Part shown: piece after piece, positions 28,906 through 40,714 of the stretch
Layout: every line of letters begins with the position of its first letter
Numbering within the stretch: position 1 is the first letter of the stretch
Assembly: GCF_030758975.1 (NCBI RefSeq)
Contig: NZ_CP132359.1
Span: 5,109,236-5,173,235, forward strand
Length of the DNA: 64,000 nucleotides
Direction: 5' to 3'
Source of the DNA: Bosea beijingensis
GTDB lineage: Bacteria > Pseudomonadota > Alphaproteobacteria > Rhizobiales > Beijerinckiaceae
Translations under genes and position numbers: made by a program
The notes under the pieces: model-generated
Seen by the model: only the letters and a program-made list of their open reading frames with translations
Databases searched by the model: none
What the model was told of the DNA's origin: nothing

Positions 28906-29732
28906 GTCGCGATGAACTTCATGCGGTGGTCGCGCAGCAGATCGAGGATCGAGGCGGCGGTTTCCTCGATCGAGCGGCGGGTCACGTCGATCACCGGCCA
29001 GCCCCTGCGGGCGCAGAGGCGACGCGATTGCGTCACCTCGTCGGCCACCGCCGTCGGATCGACATAGGCGGTGTCGTCGTCGGCCCGGAGCGACAGCAGG
29101 CGGTTCTGGCGGATCTGGACGATGCGGTCGGCACTGGCGATGAGTCCGACGATCAAAGGCTTCTTGGCGCTTTCCAGTTCCGGCGGCAGCGGGATGTTCG
29201 GTACCAGCGGAATATTGGCGGTCTTGATGCCGCGATTGGCGAGATAGATGCTCGTCGGCGTCTTCGACGTCCGGCTGATTCCGACCAGGATGACATCGGC
29301 ATTGTCGAGATCGCCGCCCATCTGCCCGTCATCATGCAGCAGCGTGTAGTTCATCGCATCGATACGGCGGAAATATTCGGTGTTGAGCACGTGCTGGGCG
29401 CCCGGCTTCGTGGCCTGGGCCTGACCGAGATAGGACTGGAACAGCGAAAGCACAGGCTGCAGCACGGAGAGGCAGGGGCAGCCAAGCTCGCGGCAGAAAT
29501 TTTCGAGCTTCTCCTGCCATTCCGGCTCGACCAGCGTGTAGAGCACGACGCCGGGCGAAGCCTCGATCTCGGCGAGGACGCGGGCGAGCTGCGCTTCCGA
29601 GCGGACCAGAGGATAAACATGCTCGATCGCCGAGACACTCTCATATTGCGCGGCTGCGGCCCGGCTGACGGCGATCAGCGTCTCGCCGGTCGCATCCGAG
29701 ACCAGATGCAGATGGAAATAGTTGCGGACCAC
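28902..29732 (-). CDS. ppsR: Pyruvate, water dikinase regulatory protein (DUF299)
   Basis: A 276-residue bifunctional kinase/phosphorylase that switches PEP synthase or pyruvate phosphate dikinase on and off with ADP and Pi. The P-loop-like motif [18 protein letters not shown] is central, and the N-terminus [16 protein letters not shown] is typical. The frame stays open further upstream, but the GTG at 29732, preceded by GGGGGA, starts exactly at the conserved N-terminus. It is the first gene leftward from the origin. Confidence 0.92.
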   Translation of the reverse strand: MVRNYFHLHLVSDATGETLIAVSRAAAAQYESVSAIEHVYPLVRSEAQLARVLAEIEASPGVVLYTLVEPEWQEKLENFCRELGCPCLSVLQPVLSLFQSYLGQAQATKPGAQHVLNTEYFRRIDAMNYTLLHDDGQMGGDLDNADVILVGISRTSKTPTSIYLANRGIKTANIPLVPNIPLPPELESAKKPLIVGLIASADRIVQIRQNRLLSLRADDDTAYVDPTAVADEVTQSRRLCARRGWPVIDVTRRSIEETAASILDLLRDHRMKFIAT

Positions 29733-29988
29733 GGCATCCCCCGGCCTGAAGCGTTCTTCTCCTCTAGCGTGCTTTGAGCGCGACCGGAATCGCTCCGACG
29801 AGAATTGACGCTGGTGCAGTTTTTCCCGCCAGGCAGATGGCCGAACAGGAGCTCTGCTTCGCCGCGGCGGGCTATCCCGGACCATGGGGAGCAATGTGGA
29901 CAACTGGTCAAAAACCGAAGGCCGGCGGCAACTCTGTATAACCCCCCGGAACCATCAACAGCCGCCCGGCTGTGAATGGTAAAGAAAG

Positions 29989-30004
29989 TGTTTCACGTGA
30001 ATCA
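29989..30004. promoter_or_regulatory. parS-like site in oriC
   Basis: TGTTTCACGTGAATCA matches the ParB-binding consensus TGTTTCACGTGAAACA at 15 of 16 positions. The changed end creates a GAATC methylation site. Confidence 0.8.
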
Positions 30005-30042
30005 TTTTGGAAGCCGGCACCGTCGCCGCCGATTCCAATTCG

Positions 30043-30058
30043 TTAATAAAGCCTTAAC
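30043..30058. promoter_or_regulatory. CtrA-binding box in oriC
   Basis: TTAATAAAGCCTTAAC is an exact match to the CtrA full site TTAA-N7-TTAAC. In Caulobacter, CtrA bound at such sites blocks initiation at the origin. Confidence 0.75.
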
Positions 30059-30223
30059 GGGTGTCTGGGGCTCCTCGCGGCCCGCGACTCGCTGTCCCAG
30101 TGCCTGTGGATCGGTTGTGGACGAAATTGCGGCGGGCTATCTCCCTGCCTCCAAGAGTCAAAACAAAAGATTCTCTCTAGGAATCTTAATTGAAGAGAGG
30201 GCGGGATAAATGGCCCGGCAGGC

Positions 30224-31258
30224 ATGACGAGAACCGAGACCCCTGCCCTTATCCGTGTGCTCGGCGGCGAAGCCCTGCCGACCCCTCCGATCTGGCTGAT
30301 GCGCCAGGCCGGACGCTATCTGCCGGAATATCGCGAGCTCAGAGCCAGGGCCGGCAGCTTCCTGTCGCTCTGCTACAATCCGGAATGGGCGGCCGAGGTC
30401 ACCCTCCAGCCAATCCGGCGCTTCGGCTTCGATGCTGCGATCCTGTTCTCGGACATCCTGGTCGCGCCGCAGGCTCTCGGCCAGAAGCTCTGGTTCGCCG
30501 AGGGCGAGGGGCCGCGGCTGGAGCCGGTGGCCGATGCGGCACGTCTGGCGGAGATCGATCGCGAGGCCGATCAGGCCAGACTCGACCCGATCCTCGAGAC
30601 GGTTCGTCGCGTTCGGGCTGCCCTCCCCTCAGGAACCGGTTTTATCGGTTTCTGCGGCGCGCCCTGGACCGTCGCGACCTATATGGTCGCCGGCCGCGGC
30701 ACGCCGGATCAAGGACCGGCCAAGGAGTTGTTCGCTCGTGACCCGGACCTGTTCCAGGCGATCATCGACCGGCTCGTGACCTCGTCCATCGCCTATCTGA
30801 ATGCGCAGATCGCTGCCGGCGTCGATGCCGTGCAGATCTTCGACAGTTGGGCCGGGTCGCTCGGGCCGGAGGATTTCAGGCGCTGGTGCATCGAACCGAC
30901 GCGCCGGATTGTCGAGGGCGTGCGGGCAGTGCATCCGCAGGCACGGATCATCGGCTTCCCGCGCGGGGCCGGCCGTCTGATCCCGGAATACATCGCGGGC
31001 ACCGATGTCGATGCCGTCGGCCTCGAAACCGATATCGATCGGGATTTCGTCCGCGATGCCATCCAGTCGAAGGTTCCGGTGCAGGGCCATCTCGACCCGC
31101 TGGTGCTGCGCGCTGGCGGTCCCGAGCTGGAGCGGGAGGCCGAGGCGATCCTGACAGCTTTCGGAGACCGGCCGTTCATCTTCAATCTCGGCCACGGCAT
31201 CCTGCCGGATACGCCGATCGCACATGTCGAGCGTTTGCTGAAACGGGTACGGGGCTGA
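30224..31258 (+). CDS. hemE: Uroporphyrinogen decarboxylase
   Basis: A 344-residue enzyme converting uroporphyrinogen III to coproporphyrinogen III in heme synthesis. Signature one is [19 protein letters not shown] (residues ~22-40), and signature two lies in [13 protein letters not shown]. The ATG at 30224 starts just rightward of oriC, and hemJ follows after 10 bases. Confidence 0.97.
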   Translation: MTRTETPALIRVLGGEALPTPPIWLMRQAGRYLPEYRELRARAGSFLSLCYNPEWAAEVTLQPIRRFGFDAAILFSDILVAPQALGQKLWFAEGEGPRLEPVADAARLAEIDREADQARLDPILETVRRVRAALPSGTGFIGFCGAPWTVATYMVAGRGTPDQGPAKELFARDPDLFQAIIDRLVTSSIAYLNAQIAAGVDAVQIFDSWAGSLGPEDFRRWCIEPTRRIVEGVRAVHPQARIIGFPRGAGRLIPEYIAGTDVDAVGLETDIDRDFVRDAIQSKVPVQGHLDPLVLRAGGPELEREAEAILTAFGDRPFIFNLGHGILPDTPIAHVERLLKRVRG

Positions 31259-31268
31259 GGGTCAGGCG

Positions 31269-31691
31269 ATGTACGAGTGGATCAAGGCTTTCCATGTCAT
31301 GGCCGTCATCTCCTGGATGGCCGGCATGCTCTATCTGCCGCGATTGATGGTCTATCATGCGGAGGCGCAGACCGGCTCGATCCAGTCCGAGACCTTCAAG
31401 ATCATGGAGCGCCGGCTGCTCAAGGGCATCATCAACCCGGCGATGATCGTGACCTGGGTGCTCGGCCTCTACCTTGCCTGGTACGCGTTCAGCTTCAAGG
31501 GCGGCTGGCTGCACGGCAAGCTGCTGCTGGTGTTCTTGCTGTCCGGCATTCATGGCGTGCTGGTGAAGCATGTCCGCAACTTCGCCAATGATCGCAACGT
31601 GAAGTCGCCGCGCTATTTCCGTATCCTCAACGAGATCCCGGCGGTGCTGATGGTCGGCATCGTCATTCTCGTCATCGTGAAGCCGTTCTGA
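31269..31691 (+). CDS. hemJ: Protoporphyrinogen oxidase HemJ
   Basis: A 140-residue protein with four predicted transmembrane helices. It belongs to the HemJ family, which performs the penultimate heme step in many alphaproteobacteria lacking HemG/HemY. Conserved features are [20 protein letters not shown] at the N-terminus and [14 protein letters not shown] in the middle. It forms an operon with hemE. Confidence 0.93.
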   Translation: MYEWIKAFHVMAVISWMAGMLYLPRLMVYHAEAQTGSIQSETFKIMERRLLKGIINPAMIVTWVLGLYLAWYAFSFKGGWLHGKLLLVFLLSGIHGVLVKHVRNFANDRNVKSPRYFRILNEIPAVLMVGIVILVIVKPF

Positions 31692-31738
31692 GCGCGCCTG
31701 CGCTTTCCCGCTTGAGCCCGGATGCGATTCCCGCTATC

Positions 31739-31764
31739 AGGACGCTACGCTTCTCCAGCGTCCT
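31739..31764 (+). promoter_or_regulatory. Hairpin in the 226-base rho leader
   Basis: AGGACGCT and AGCGTCCT pair perfectly across a ten-base loop, followed by CCCTTGTTGT. It lies 48 bases after hemJ and 154 bases before rho. It may end hemE-hemJ transcription or form part of a rho leader; rho genes are often autoregulated through leaders. Confidence 0.5.
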
Positions 31765-31917
31765 CCCTTGTTGTCGACTGTTCGTGAGCCGCCTGCCCTT
31801 GCAGCAGCTCATGTCGCGCAACCCAAGCGCAGGTCCGGCCAGGACCGACTCAGTCGATCAATCCAGTACCGTCCTCTCCCCTGCTTGTCGGCAGGGTGTT
31901 CACGATCCGGGTGCCCC

Positions 31918-33183
<1,266 letters not shown>

Positions 33184-33212
33184 GCCCTTCGCTCAACGGG
33201 TCGGCTTTTCGA

Positions 33213-33257
33213 TTCGCCGCCGTATCGATTCCTCAAAGGGACCGATACGGCGGCGAA
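33213..33257 (+). terminator. Long hairpin after rho
   Basis: Perfect 15-base arms, TTCGCCGCCGTATCG and its complement, flank a 15-base loop, 30 bases after the rho stop. No T-run follows, so it may be a stabilising or Rho-dependent end element and not a classic terminator. Confidence 0.55.
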
Positions 33258-33905
33258 GTCGTTTCAGGCGCGACCAAGTATGCCAGTGTATGACCCGCAA
33301 GGCGCGCCCAGGGAGATCGGGAACCGCGCAGGCGATCGCCACCAGCGCGTTCCTGCTTCGACATAGACCGAGTGTTACCCGGTACTTCTCCGGATCGGCA
33401 GCAGGTCGTACCGGTCAACGCGCCGCCGGTTCGAGTCATACCCGGCCGGCGAGATCGGGCTGAGCTGAGAGGTCCTCAAGCGGTGGCGGATCCTGCAGCA
33501 AGCTGGCGGCCCGCGATGCGGAAGCTGCCGAGCCAGCGTCGATTCGGTAGCGAAATGGTTGCGGCCACCATCGGCCTTCGCGTTCTGATCGTCGGTTCCG
33601 TTCATCAAACCGAGGTGAAGTCGCGAACGCGCTGCCCGGTGGACGCTCCAATCGCGGTAGTGCCGAGTAGCCGGCGTTCTGGTTGCGAGTCATACTCTCT
33701 TGAGCTGCTTGAGATCGTCGCTTTGGAGCGGTTCCGGCCAGCGCCGCCGCCGGTAGTCCTGCGCGCCGCTTCGGCCGGTCTTGATGTTCAGGGCGGCCTC
33801 GTTCATGACGGCGGCTGATCGAGGGCCAAGGCCTCGCCGGGAGGCTCCCCAGACAATGAGTTCATCCTGTCCGATGCAGCCGACATCCGAACGGATCCGA
33901 AGGGT
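33258..33905. other. Unassigned 650-base gap between rho and mnmE
   Basis: I see no supportable gene. The longest frames (~150 codons) are Arg/Pro/Ser-rich, lack ribosome sites, and look like GC-driven open frames. Relatives often have rho and mnmE close together, so this may be a decayed gene or spacer. Confidence 0.5.
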
Positions 33906-35216
33906 ATGACCGGGGAAGCCCACCCCACGATTGTCGCTCTGTCTTCGGCACCCGGAAAAGCCGGAGTCGCCGTGGTGCGGGTTTCGGGGCCTCGCGTTCG
34001 ATTCGTTCTCGAAACATTTATCGGCGCGGTCCCCGAGCCGCGTGTCGCGACCTTGCGCAAGTTGCGCGATGGCGATGGCGAGGTGATCGATACCGCGCTT
34101 GTGCTGTTTTTTCCCGCGCCCGCCAGCTTTACCGGCGAGGACGTGGCCGAATTTCATGTTCATGGCTCGCGCGCCGTACTGGCACGACTGCTGGCTGCTC
34201 TCGCCGCCCTGCCCGGGGTGCGGCTGGCCGAGGCTGGCGAATTCACGCGGCGCGCTTTCGAGGCCGGCAAGCTCGACCTCGCCGCGGTCGAAGGCCTGGC
34301 GGACCTGATCGATTCGGAGACGGAATGGCAGCGCCGGCAGGCGCTTCGTCAGATGGATGGCGCTCTCGGCGCGTTCGTTGCGCGATGGCGAGACGGTTTG
34401 ATCGACGCGATGAGCCTGCTCGCCGCCGAACTCGACTTCTCCGATGAAGGCGACGTATCGGGGCCATTGCAACAGCAGGCGCTGGCCCTGGCTGTGAAAG
34501 TGCTGGATTCGTTGCGCCAGGCCCTTGGCAGCTTCGCCATGGGTGAGAGGGTTCGCGACGGATTCGTGGTCGTGCTGGCAGGTCCGCCCAATGCCGGCAA
34601 GTCCAGCCTGCTCAACGCGCTCGCCCGGCGCGATGTCGCGATTGTCTCGCCGATCGCCGGGACAACGCGAGACACGCTGGAAGTGCGTCTCGATCTCGCG
34701 GGTCTTCCCGTGATCCTGATCGATACGGCCGGCCTGCGCGACAGCGCCGATCCGATCGAGGCCGAGGGCGTCAGGCGAGCGAGAGCGCTGGTCGAACGAG
34801 CGGACCTCGTCCTCGGCCTGAGAGCGATCGATTCGGAGCCGTACCGAGTTGCTGAGGAAACCCAGTTGCTCAGAATTGCGACGAAAGCCGATCTCGCTGG
34901 TTCGATCCTGCCGGGCGAGGCGGCGATTTCCGTCAAAACCGGCTGGGGCCTGGCCGAGCTGCTTGGGCAGATCGTTTCGCGGCTCCAGCGGCTCGGACAA
35001 GGCGAGCCGGCCCTGCTGACGCGCGAGCGGCATCGCTCGGCCGTCACCGATGCGATCAAGGCTCTTGAACGCGCGACAACAGCGCGTCACGGCCAAGCCG
35101 AGCTGCTCGCGGAGGATATGCGCCTCGCCATGGTCGCGCTCGAACGCCTCATCGGTCGGGTCGACGTCGAGGATGTTCTCGACCGGCTGTTCGCGGGATT
35201 CTGTATCGGAAAGTGA
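33906..35216 (+). CDS. mnmE: tRNA-modification GTPase MnmE
   Basis: A 436-residue GTPase that with MnmG makes the 5-carboxymethylaminomethyl group on wobble uridine 34. The N-terminal folate-binding domain begins PTIVALSSAPGKAGVAVVRV. The G domain has GPPNAGKSSLLNAL (near residue 227), SPIAGTTRDTLEV and DTAGLR. The C-terminus ends FCIGK, with the essential cysteine. The G4 element is weak (TKAD), but otherwise complete. Confidence 0.96.
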   Translation: MTGEAHPTIVALSSAPGKAGVAVVRVSGPRVRFVLETFIGAVPEPRVATLRKLRDGDGEVIDTALVLFFPAPASFTGEDVAEFHVHGSRAVLARLLAALAALPGVRLAEAGEFTRRAFEAGKLDLAAVEGLADLIDSETEWQRRQALRQMDGALGAFVARWRDGLIDAMSLLAAELDFSDEGDVSGPLQQQALALAVKVLDSLRQALGSFAMGERVRDGFVVVLAGPPNAGKSSLLNALARRDVAIVSPIAGTTRDTLEVRLDLAGLPVILIDTAGLRDSADPIEAEGVRRARALVERADLVLGLRAIDSEPYRVAEETQLLRIATKADLAGSILPGEAAISVKTGWGLAELLGQIVSRLQRLGQGEPALLTRERHRSAVTDAIKALERATTARHGQAELLAEDMRLAMVALERLIGRVDVEDVLDRLFAGFCIGK

Positions 35217-35282
35217 GGCCGGCGTGGCATTTGAGGCCGGTTTTCATTGACCCGCTGGCCGGGCTTCGCTAGCGAAAACCGC

Positions 35283-37169
35283 ATGTCAACTCATCGGCAG
35301 AACTACGACGTCATCGTCGTCGGCGGCGGCCATGCCGGGGCCGAAGCAGCCGCTGCTGCGGCGCGTTATGGTGCGCGCACGGCGCTGATCACCCATAAGC
35401 CGGAAACCATCGGCGTGATGTCGTGCAATCCGGCCATCGGTGGTCTCGGCAAGGGACATCTCGTTCGCGAGATCGACGCGCTCGACGGCATCATGGCGCG
35501 AGCCGCTGATCTGGGCGGCATCCAGTTCCGCATGCTCAACCGCCGGAAGGGTCCCGCGGTGCGCGGTCCTCGCGCCCAGGCGGATCGCAAACTCTATCGC
35601 CAGGCCGTGCAGGAGCTGCTCGCGGCGCAACCCAATCTCGATATCGTCGCCGGCGAGGTCTTCGATCTGGAGATCGAAGCTGGCCGTGTCGCCGGAGTCG
35701 TCCTGGCGGATGGTCATCGATTCGCTACCGGAACGGTTGCACTGACGACGGGCACCTTCCTGCGTGGCCTGATCCATATCGGTGAGAAGCGGATTCCGGC
35801 CGGGCGTGTCGATGAGGCGCCTTCGCTTGGCCTGTCGGCGACCCTGGAACGCCATGGTTTTCCGCTCGGCCGCCTGAAGACCGGAACCCCGCCGCGCCTC
35901 GATGGCCGCAGCATCGACTGGGCGGCGCTGGAGATGCAGCCGGGCGATGAACCGCCGGAGCCGTTCTCGGTCCTGACCTCGGTCATCACCAATCCGCAGA
36001 TCTCCTGCGGGATCACCCGGACGACCCTGGCGAGTCACGATCTCATCCGGGCCAATCTGCATCGCGCCCCGATGTTCTCAGGTCAGATCGAGGGCCGTGG
36101 ACCGCGCTATTGCCCCTCGATCGAGGACAAGGTCGGGCGCTTCGGCGACCGTGACGGGCATCAGATCTTCCTGGAGCCCGAGGGCCTCGACGACGATACG
36201 GTTTATCCGAACGGCATCTCGACCTCGCTGCCCGAGGACGTCCAGCTTGACCTTCTGAAGACGATACCCGGCCTGGAGCAGGCCGCCATGCTGCGACCGG
36301 GCTATGCGATCGAATACGATTTCGTCGATCCGCGCGCCCTGAAGAACACGCTGGAGACGCGCGCCATCGCCGGACTGTTCCTGGCCGGGCAGATCAACGG
36401 CACGACCGGTTACGAAGAGGCCGGCGCCCAGGGTCTGCTCGCCGGCCTGAACGCGGCACGCGTGGCTGGCGGGGCGGAAGCCGCCGTGTTCGATCGGACG
36501 CAATCCTATATCGGCGTGCTCGTCGACGATCTCGTGACGCATGGCGTTACGGAGCCGTACCGAATGTTCACGTCGCGGGCGGAATTCCGCCTGTCATTGC
36601 GCGTCGACAATGCCGATGAGCGGTTGACGCCGCTTGGCTTGCAGATGGGGATCGTTAGCGGGGTGCGACGAGAGGCTTTCGAGACCCGAAACGGAAATAT
36701 CGCTGCCCTGCAAGAGACGCTCAAAGGTCTCTCCCTGACGCCGCAGCAGGCGCAGGCCGTCGGCCTGCAACTCAACCACGATGGTTTGCGCCGCAGCGCG
36801 TATCAGATCCTGTCCTATCCCGATGTCTCGTTCGAGCAGTTGGCGTCGATCTGGCCGGAGCTGAATGATTTTGCCGCCCCGGTTGTGGCACGGGTGACGG
36901 CGGATGCCGTCTATTCCGTCTATCTCGACCGGCAAGCCGCCGAGATCCAGGCCTATCGCCGCGATCAGTCGCTGAAGGTTCCGGCCGATCTCGACCTCGA
37001 CGCGATCTCGGGCCTCTCGAATGAACTGAAGCTCAAGCTGGCGGCCCAGCGTCCTGCGGACCTCGCCCAAGCGGGGCGGATCGAAGGCATGACGCCGGCC
37101 GCTCTGACCTTGCTGGCGGCTCATGCCCGAAAGAGCCGTGCTCCCGCATTATCCACAGGTTCACCGTGA
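35283..37169 (+). CDS. mnmG: tRNA uridine 5-carboxymethylaminomethyl modification enzyme MnmG
   Basis: A 628-residue FAD protein, partner of MnmE. The dinucleotide-binding motif [19 protein letters not shown] occupies residues ~13-31, and the two GidA signatures occur in [11 protein letters not shown] and [27 protein letters not shown] blocks. It overlaps rsmG by four bases (GTGA), and its last codons contain a perfect DnaA box. Confidence 0.96.
   Translation: MSTHRQNYDVIVVGGGHAGAEAAAAAARYGARTALITHKPETIGVMSCNPAIGGLGKGHLVREIDALDGIMARAADLGGIQFRMLNRRKGPAVRGPRAQADRKLYRQAVQELLAAQPNLDIVAGEVFDLEIEAGRVAGVVLADGHRFATGTVALTTGTFLRGLIHIGEKRIPAGRVDEAPSLGLSATLERHGFPLGRLKTGTPPRLDGRSIDWAALEMQPGDEPPEPFSVLTSVITNPQISCGITRTTLASHDLIRANLHRAPMFSGQIEGRGPRYCPSIEDKVGRFGDRDGHQIFLEPEGLDDDTVYPNGISTSLPEDVQLDLLKTIPGLEQAAMLRPGYAIEYDFVDPRALKNTLETRAIAGLFLAGQINGTTGYEEAGAQGLLAGLNAARVAGGAEAAVFDRTQSYIGVLVDDLVTHGVTEPYRMFTSRAEFRLSLRVDNADERLTPLGLQMGIVSGVRREAFETRNGNIAALQETLKGLSLTPQQAQAVGLQLNHDGLRRSAYQILSYPDVSFEQLASIWPELNDFAAPVVARVTADAVYSVYLDRQAAEIQAYRRDQSLKVPADLDLDAISGLSNELKLKLAAQRPADLAQAGRIEGMTPAALTLLAAHARKSRAPALSTGSP
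37149..37157. promoter_or_regulatory. Perfect DnaA box at the mnmG 3' end
   Basis: TTATCCACA exactly matches the E. coli R-box consensus. It lies in the mnmG coding end, 9 bases before the rsmG start and 56 bases before a perfect parS. Confidence 0.6.
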
Positions 37170-37809
37170 CTGTTGATAAGAGTGACCGTCAACGCGCTTT
37201 GAGCTTGACGCCTGTTTCACGTGAAACAGAGGAGCGTCTCGCCCTTCTGGTCACCGAACTCGGACGCTGGCAGGCTGCGAAGAATCTCGTCTCTTCCGCC
37301 ACGCTCGCCGATGTCTGGACGCGCCATATTGCGGATTCCCTGCAGATCTTCCGGTTGGCCGAGGGCCGCGAGCGCTGGCTCGATCTCGGTTCAGGCGGTG
37401 GCTTTCCAGGACTGGTCATCGGCATTTGTCTAGCCGAGCAGGGCAAGGGACAGATCGACCTGGTCGAGAGCAATGCACGGAAGTGCGCGTTCCTGCGTCA
37501 TGCAGCCCGCATCACAGGCGCGCCGGTCAAGGTTCATGCGGCTCGTATCGAAGATGTGATCGGCGATTTCAGCGGCAAGGTCGACGTAGTAACGGCCCGC
37601 GCGCTCGCCCCCCTGCCCCAATTGCTCGTTTGGTGCGAAGAGCTGTTGAGAACCGGCACACTCGGTCTCTTTCCCAAGGGACAACATCTAGATGCGGAAT
37701 TGACCGACTCGGCCAGATATTGGAAGATTCAGGCGACAACGGTTTCCTCCGTGACTGATGACGCCGCGCGAATCCTGATGGTGCGCTCGGCCGAGAGACG
37801 AGCCGATCG

Positions 37810-37813
<4 letters not shown>
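37166..37813 (+). CDS. rsmG: 16S rRNA (guanine-N7) methyltransferase RsmG
   Basis: A 215-residue SAM-dependent methyltransferase that modifies G527 of 16S rRNA. The SAM-binding motif [13 protein letters not shown] is near residues 72-84, and the [12 protein letters not shown] stretch binds the cofactor. It starts with GTG at 37166, coupled to mnmG, and overlaps parA by four bases. Codons near residue 17 (TPVSRETE) encode a perfect parS. Confidence 0.95.
37213..37228. promoter_or_regulatory. Perfect parS inside rsmG
   Basis: TGTTTCACGTGAAACA is the exact ParB-binding consensus, located in codons 16-21 of rsmG, ~600 bases before parA. Confidence 0.95.
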
Positions 37814-38640
<827 letters not shown>

Positions 38641-38671
38641 GTTTACAAGTTACAGGTTGATGAGGATGGCA

Positions 38672-39553
38672 ATGGCCGAAGAACAGGGGCGTTCCCGCCT
38701 TGGCCGCGGTCTGGCGGCACTGATCGGCGATGTCGGTGACGAGATCGGCGCAATCGAGCGGGCTCGCGGTCAGCGGCGCGTGCCGGTCGAGTTCCTGCGA
38801 CCAAGCGCCCGCAATCCGCGCCGCAATTTCGTGGAAGAGGATCTCGAGGATCTGACGACCTCGATCCGTGAGCGCGGCATCCTGCAGCCCATCATCGTTC
38901 GTTCCATTCCCGGAATGATGGATGCCTATGAGATCATCGCCGGCGAACGCCGCTGGCGTGCGGCTCAGCGGGCCGAACTGCATGACGTTCCGGTTCTGCT
39001 GGTCGAGGCCGACGATCGCGAGGCGCTTGAGATCGCCATCGTCGAGAACGTGCAGCGTACGGATCTCAACGCGATCGAGGAAGCCGCGGGCTACGAGCGC
39101 CTGATCGCCGAATTCGGCTATACGCAGAACGACCTTGCGCGCGTTATCGGCAAGAGCCGCAGCCATGTCGCCAACACGCTGCGCCTGTCGAAACTGCCCG
39201 AACCGGTGCGTAAGCTCGTCAGCGAAGGCGCGGTTTCAGCGGGCCATGCCCGTGCGCTCCTGTCCGTTTCGGACCCGGAATTCATGGCGCAAAAGATCAT
39301 CGACGATGGCCTGAGCGTCCGCGACATCGAACGCATCGTGCAGGAAGAGTCGCGCGGCGAGACCAAAAGCGCTGTGCCGAGCAAGCCGAAGGCGGTGAAG
39401 GACCCGGATACGCGAGCCCTTGAAAAGGCGCTGGAAGAGGCGCTCGGGCTCTCCGTTTCGATCGGACACAAGGCGAATGGCTCGGGCGAGGTCAAGATCG
39501 GCTACAAGACGCTCGAGCAGCTTGACGCGCTCTGCCACCGCCTGAAGTCTTAA
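38672..39553 (+). CDS. parB: Chromosome-partitioning protein ParB
   Basis: A 293-residue CTP-dependent parS-binding clamp. The N-terminal SRLGRGLAALIGD peptide that stimulates ParA is present. The CTPase domain has IAGERRWRAAQRA; the helix-turn-helix is YTQNDLARVIGKSRSHVANT. ATGs at 38660 and 38666 are also in frame; 38672 is chosen because GAGG lies six bases before it. Confidence 0.96.
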   Translation: MAEEQGRSRLGRGLAALIGDVGDEIGAIERARGQRRVPVEFLRPSARNPRRNFVEEDLEDLTTSIRERGILQPIIVRSIPGMMDAYEIIAGERRWRAAQRAELHDVPVLLVEADDREALEIAIVENVQRTDLNAIEEAAGYERLIAEFGYTQNDLARVIGKSRSHVANTLRLSKLPEPVRKLVSEGAVSAGHARALLSVSDPEFMAQKIIDDGLSVRDIERIVQEESRGETKSAVPSKPKAVKDPDTRALEKALEEALGLSVSIGHKANGSGEVKIGYKTLEQLDALCHRLKS

Positions 39554-39679
39554 TTCCAAGGCGCTCGGGCTGAGTTCGTCGCGTTATACCGTTCTCGCGA
39601 GGGGCGAAGCGACGCCCGCTCGCTCCTCCCGGATTGCTTCGCTGCGCTCGTCATCACGGCGGCCGATAGCCAGTCGCGT

Positions 39680-40708
39680 TTAATCGCTCCGGCCGGCGCG
39701 CCCCAGCCGGGCCAGCGTCCAGAGGGCGCGGGTCGCGATGGCCCGGCCCATATCGGCATTCTGGCGCGTTGCCAGCACGGCATTGCCCAGCAGGCCGACG
39801 GCTTCGCTCAGCTTCGCGCTCGTCCAGGTGTTCAGCGCGGCCTCGGTCGTCGCGATGCGCGGATAGGGCAGGCGCATCGTCGCGACCGCATCACGAAGTC
39901 CTTTTCCGGCATCGATCGATTGACGCGCCTTTAGCAACGTCAGCGCCTGCCGCAACACAGCTCCCAGCATCACGCCGGGATCGAGCCCCTCGCTGCTGAG
40001 CTTGGCCTGGGCGAGGTCGAGGACCGGTAGCTTCCCGGCGAAGACCGCATCGACCAGCATCGCCTGTTCGCGCTGGGCGGTGTCGCCGACGACTGCGTCG
40101 ACATGCTCGACCTGCACGGCTGCGTCAGTACCGACATAAAGCAGCAACTTCTCGATCTCGCGACGCGACGTCTGCCGGTCGCCGCCGAGCAGTCCGGCAA
40201 GATGCTCGCGCGTGACGCGGTCGATCGACTTGCCGGCAGCCCGGACCATTTCGTCGATGATCGAGCCGAGGTCGCGTGCCGCATCGCCGTAACAGGGCAC
40301 GGCGAGTGCCGTCTTCGCCTTCTCGCAGGCGGTGCGGATGGGGTTGCTGCGCTGGAGATCGCCGGCCTCGACGATGACGAGGGCGTCCTGCGACGGGGTC
40401 GCGAGCAAAGGTTCCAGGGCCGCGAGGAGCGGCTTCGATGTGGGGGAGACGCGGATGGCCCGGCGGCCGCCAAAGAGGCCGATCGTGTTGGCCTCGTCGG
40501 CAAGCTTGAGCGGGTCGGAGGCGACGGCGTCTCCATCCATGCGGATAAGCTGAAAGGCGTCCTGCGGGTCGTCGACGCTGGCCCGGGCGAGCCCGGCGGC
40601 CCGTTCCGAGACGAGCCCGGCATCGGGGCCGTAGATCAGAATCAGCCGCCAGGCGGGATCGAGTCGTGCGAGGGTCCGTTCGGCCTCGTGCGCCTTGATC
40701 GCAACCAT
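39680..40708 (-). CDS. holA: DNA polymerase III delta subunit
   Basis: A 342-residue clamp-loader subunit that opens the beta clamp. It matches the HolA pattern: YGPDAGLVSERA at residues 26-37, the degenerate AAA+ region with IVEAGDLQRSNPIRTACE, and the C-terminal collar. It sits six bases after lptE in the leuS-lptE-holA operon and is convergent with parB. Confidence 0.93.
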   Translation of the reverse strand: MVAIKAHEAERTLARLDPAWRLILIYGPDAGLVSERAAGLARASVDDPQDAFQLIRMDGDAVASDPLKLADEANTIGLFGGRRAIRVSPTSKPLLAALEPLLATPSQDALVIVEAGDLQRSNPIRTACEKAKTALAVPCYGDAARDLGSIIDEMVRAAGKSIDRVTREHLAGLLGGDRQTSRREIEKLLLYVGTDAAVQVEHVDAVVGDTAQREQAMLVDAVFAGKLPVLDLAQAKLSSEGLDPGVMLGAVLRQALTLLKARQSIDAGKGLRDAVATMRLPYPRIATTEAALNTWTSAKLSEAVGLLGNAVLATRQNADMGRAIATRALWTLARLGRAGRSD

Positions 40709-40714
40709 GGCGCG

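Larger units (their letters stand above)
29890..30190. other. oriC: Chromosomal replication origin (oriC) region
   Basis: A non-coding gap between ppsR and hemE, the usual oriC position in Caulobacter and several rhizobia. DnaA-like boxes in one orientation lie at 29895-29903 (TGTGGACAA), 29933-29941 (TCTGTATAA), 30105-30113 (TGTGGATCG) and 30116-30124 (TGTGGACGA), with a weaker one at 29971-29979. A CtrA box, a near-perfect parS and four GANTC methylation sites (29999, 30031, 30169, 30181) fall in the same stretch, plus an AT-richer end at 30160-30190. Operons on both sides read away from it. No computed GC-skew supports the call here. Confidence 0.85.

Noticed and set aside
26686..29067. 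A 793-codon open frame antisense to coaE-aroE-maf
   Set aside because: It crosses three recognised genes on the other strand and shows no domain.
33372..33818. A 148-codon frame between rho and mnmE
   Set aside because: The composition is typical of random GC-rich sequence, with no start signal and no family match.
38660..38671. Alternative ParB starts at 38660 and 38666
   Set aside because: The GAGG ribosome site fits the ATG at 38672; the earlier ones overlap or precede it.
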